A DNA stretch of 16,152 nucleotides. It comes from Alphaproteobacteria bacterium. Its GTDB lineage: Bacteria; Pseudomonadota; Alphaproteobacteria; UBA6615. The DNA lies in NCBI GenBank assembly GCA_029243445.1, contig JAQWSA010000105.1, positions 1 to 16,152 on the forward strand. The letters run 5' to 3'. A program made the position numbers and the translations under genes. Shown in pieces: positions 16,135 through 16,152 of this stretch (positions are counted from its first letter, which is position 1; each line of letters opens with the position of its first letter). Below the pieces are notes generated by a model. The model ran no database searches. It saw only the letters and a list, made by a program, of their open reading frames with translations, and was not told the origin of the DNA.

Positions 16135-16152
16135 GTATATAAATAAGAGCCT

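Overview
The window is AT-rich, gene-dense DNA from a Gram-negative bacterium. It opens with an outer-membrane porin carrying a Sec signal peptide and a C-terminal Phe. The porin type, the low GC and the mix of acyl-CoA, molybdenum and flavin enzymes suggest a free-living, probably marine, alphaproteobacterium. That placement is an inference, because no rRNA or other marker gene is present. I see no tRNA, CRISPR array, insertion sequence, phage gene or origin. No gap between genes exceeds about 200 bases.

Layout. (1) 15-1115 is a porin closed by a clear intrinsic terminator. (2) 1269-2812 is a GntR/FCD regulator followed closely by a nitrilase-superfamily amidohydrolase. (3) 2881-5193 on the minus strand is a large cytoplasmic BisC-like molybdopterin oxidoreductase. 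It diverges from the next block across a short region holding a perfect 18-bp palindrome. (4) 5313-11824 is a seven-gene run on the plus strand: an SDR with a non-standard active site, an Ldh/malate-type dehydrogenase, a divergent crotonase, a limonene-monooxygenase-like luciferase-fold flavoenzyme, a cupin, a lipocalin-like protein and an MFS permease. (5) 14035-11870 on the minus strand is a BadI/MenB-related crotonase followed by a CaiB/BaiF CoA-transferase. (6) 14229-16134 on the plus strand is an SMP-30 lactonase followed by a 3-hydroxyacyl-CoA-dehydrogenase-like enzyme, divergent from block 5 across a 193-bp regulatory region.

How it may work together (inference). Blocks 3-6 read as an accessory catabolic locus for an unidentified small organic compound. 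The permease imports it. The flavin monooxygenase and the SDR and Ldh dehydrogenases oxidise it. The SMP-30 enzyme could open a lactone, the CoA-transferase activates an acid, and the crotonases and the 3HAD-like enzyme process the acyl-CoA. The resemblance of the flavoenzyme to limonene 1,2-monooxygenase, and of one crotonase to the ring-opening enzyme BadI, hints at a cyclic (terpenoid or alicyclic) substrate. The sequence does not prove this. The GntR regulator is the only transcription factor in the window and is the obvious candidate local regulator. The most unusual proteins are the SDR without YxxxK and the crotonase lacking both catalytic glutamates.
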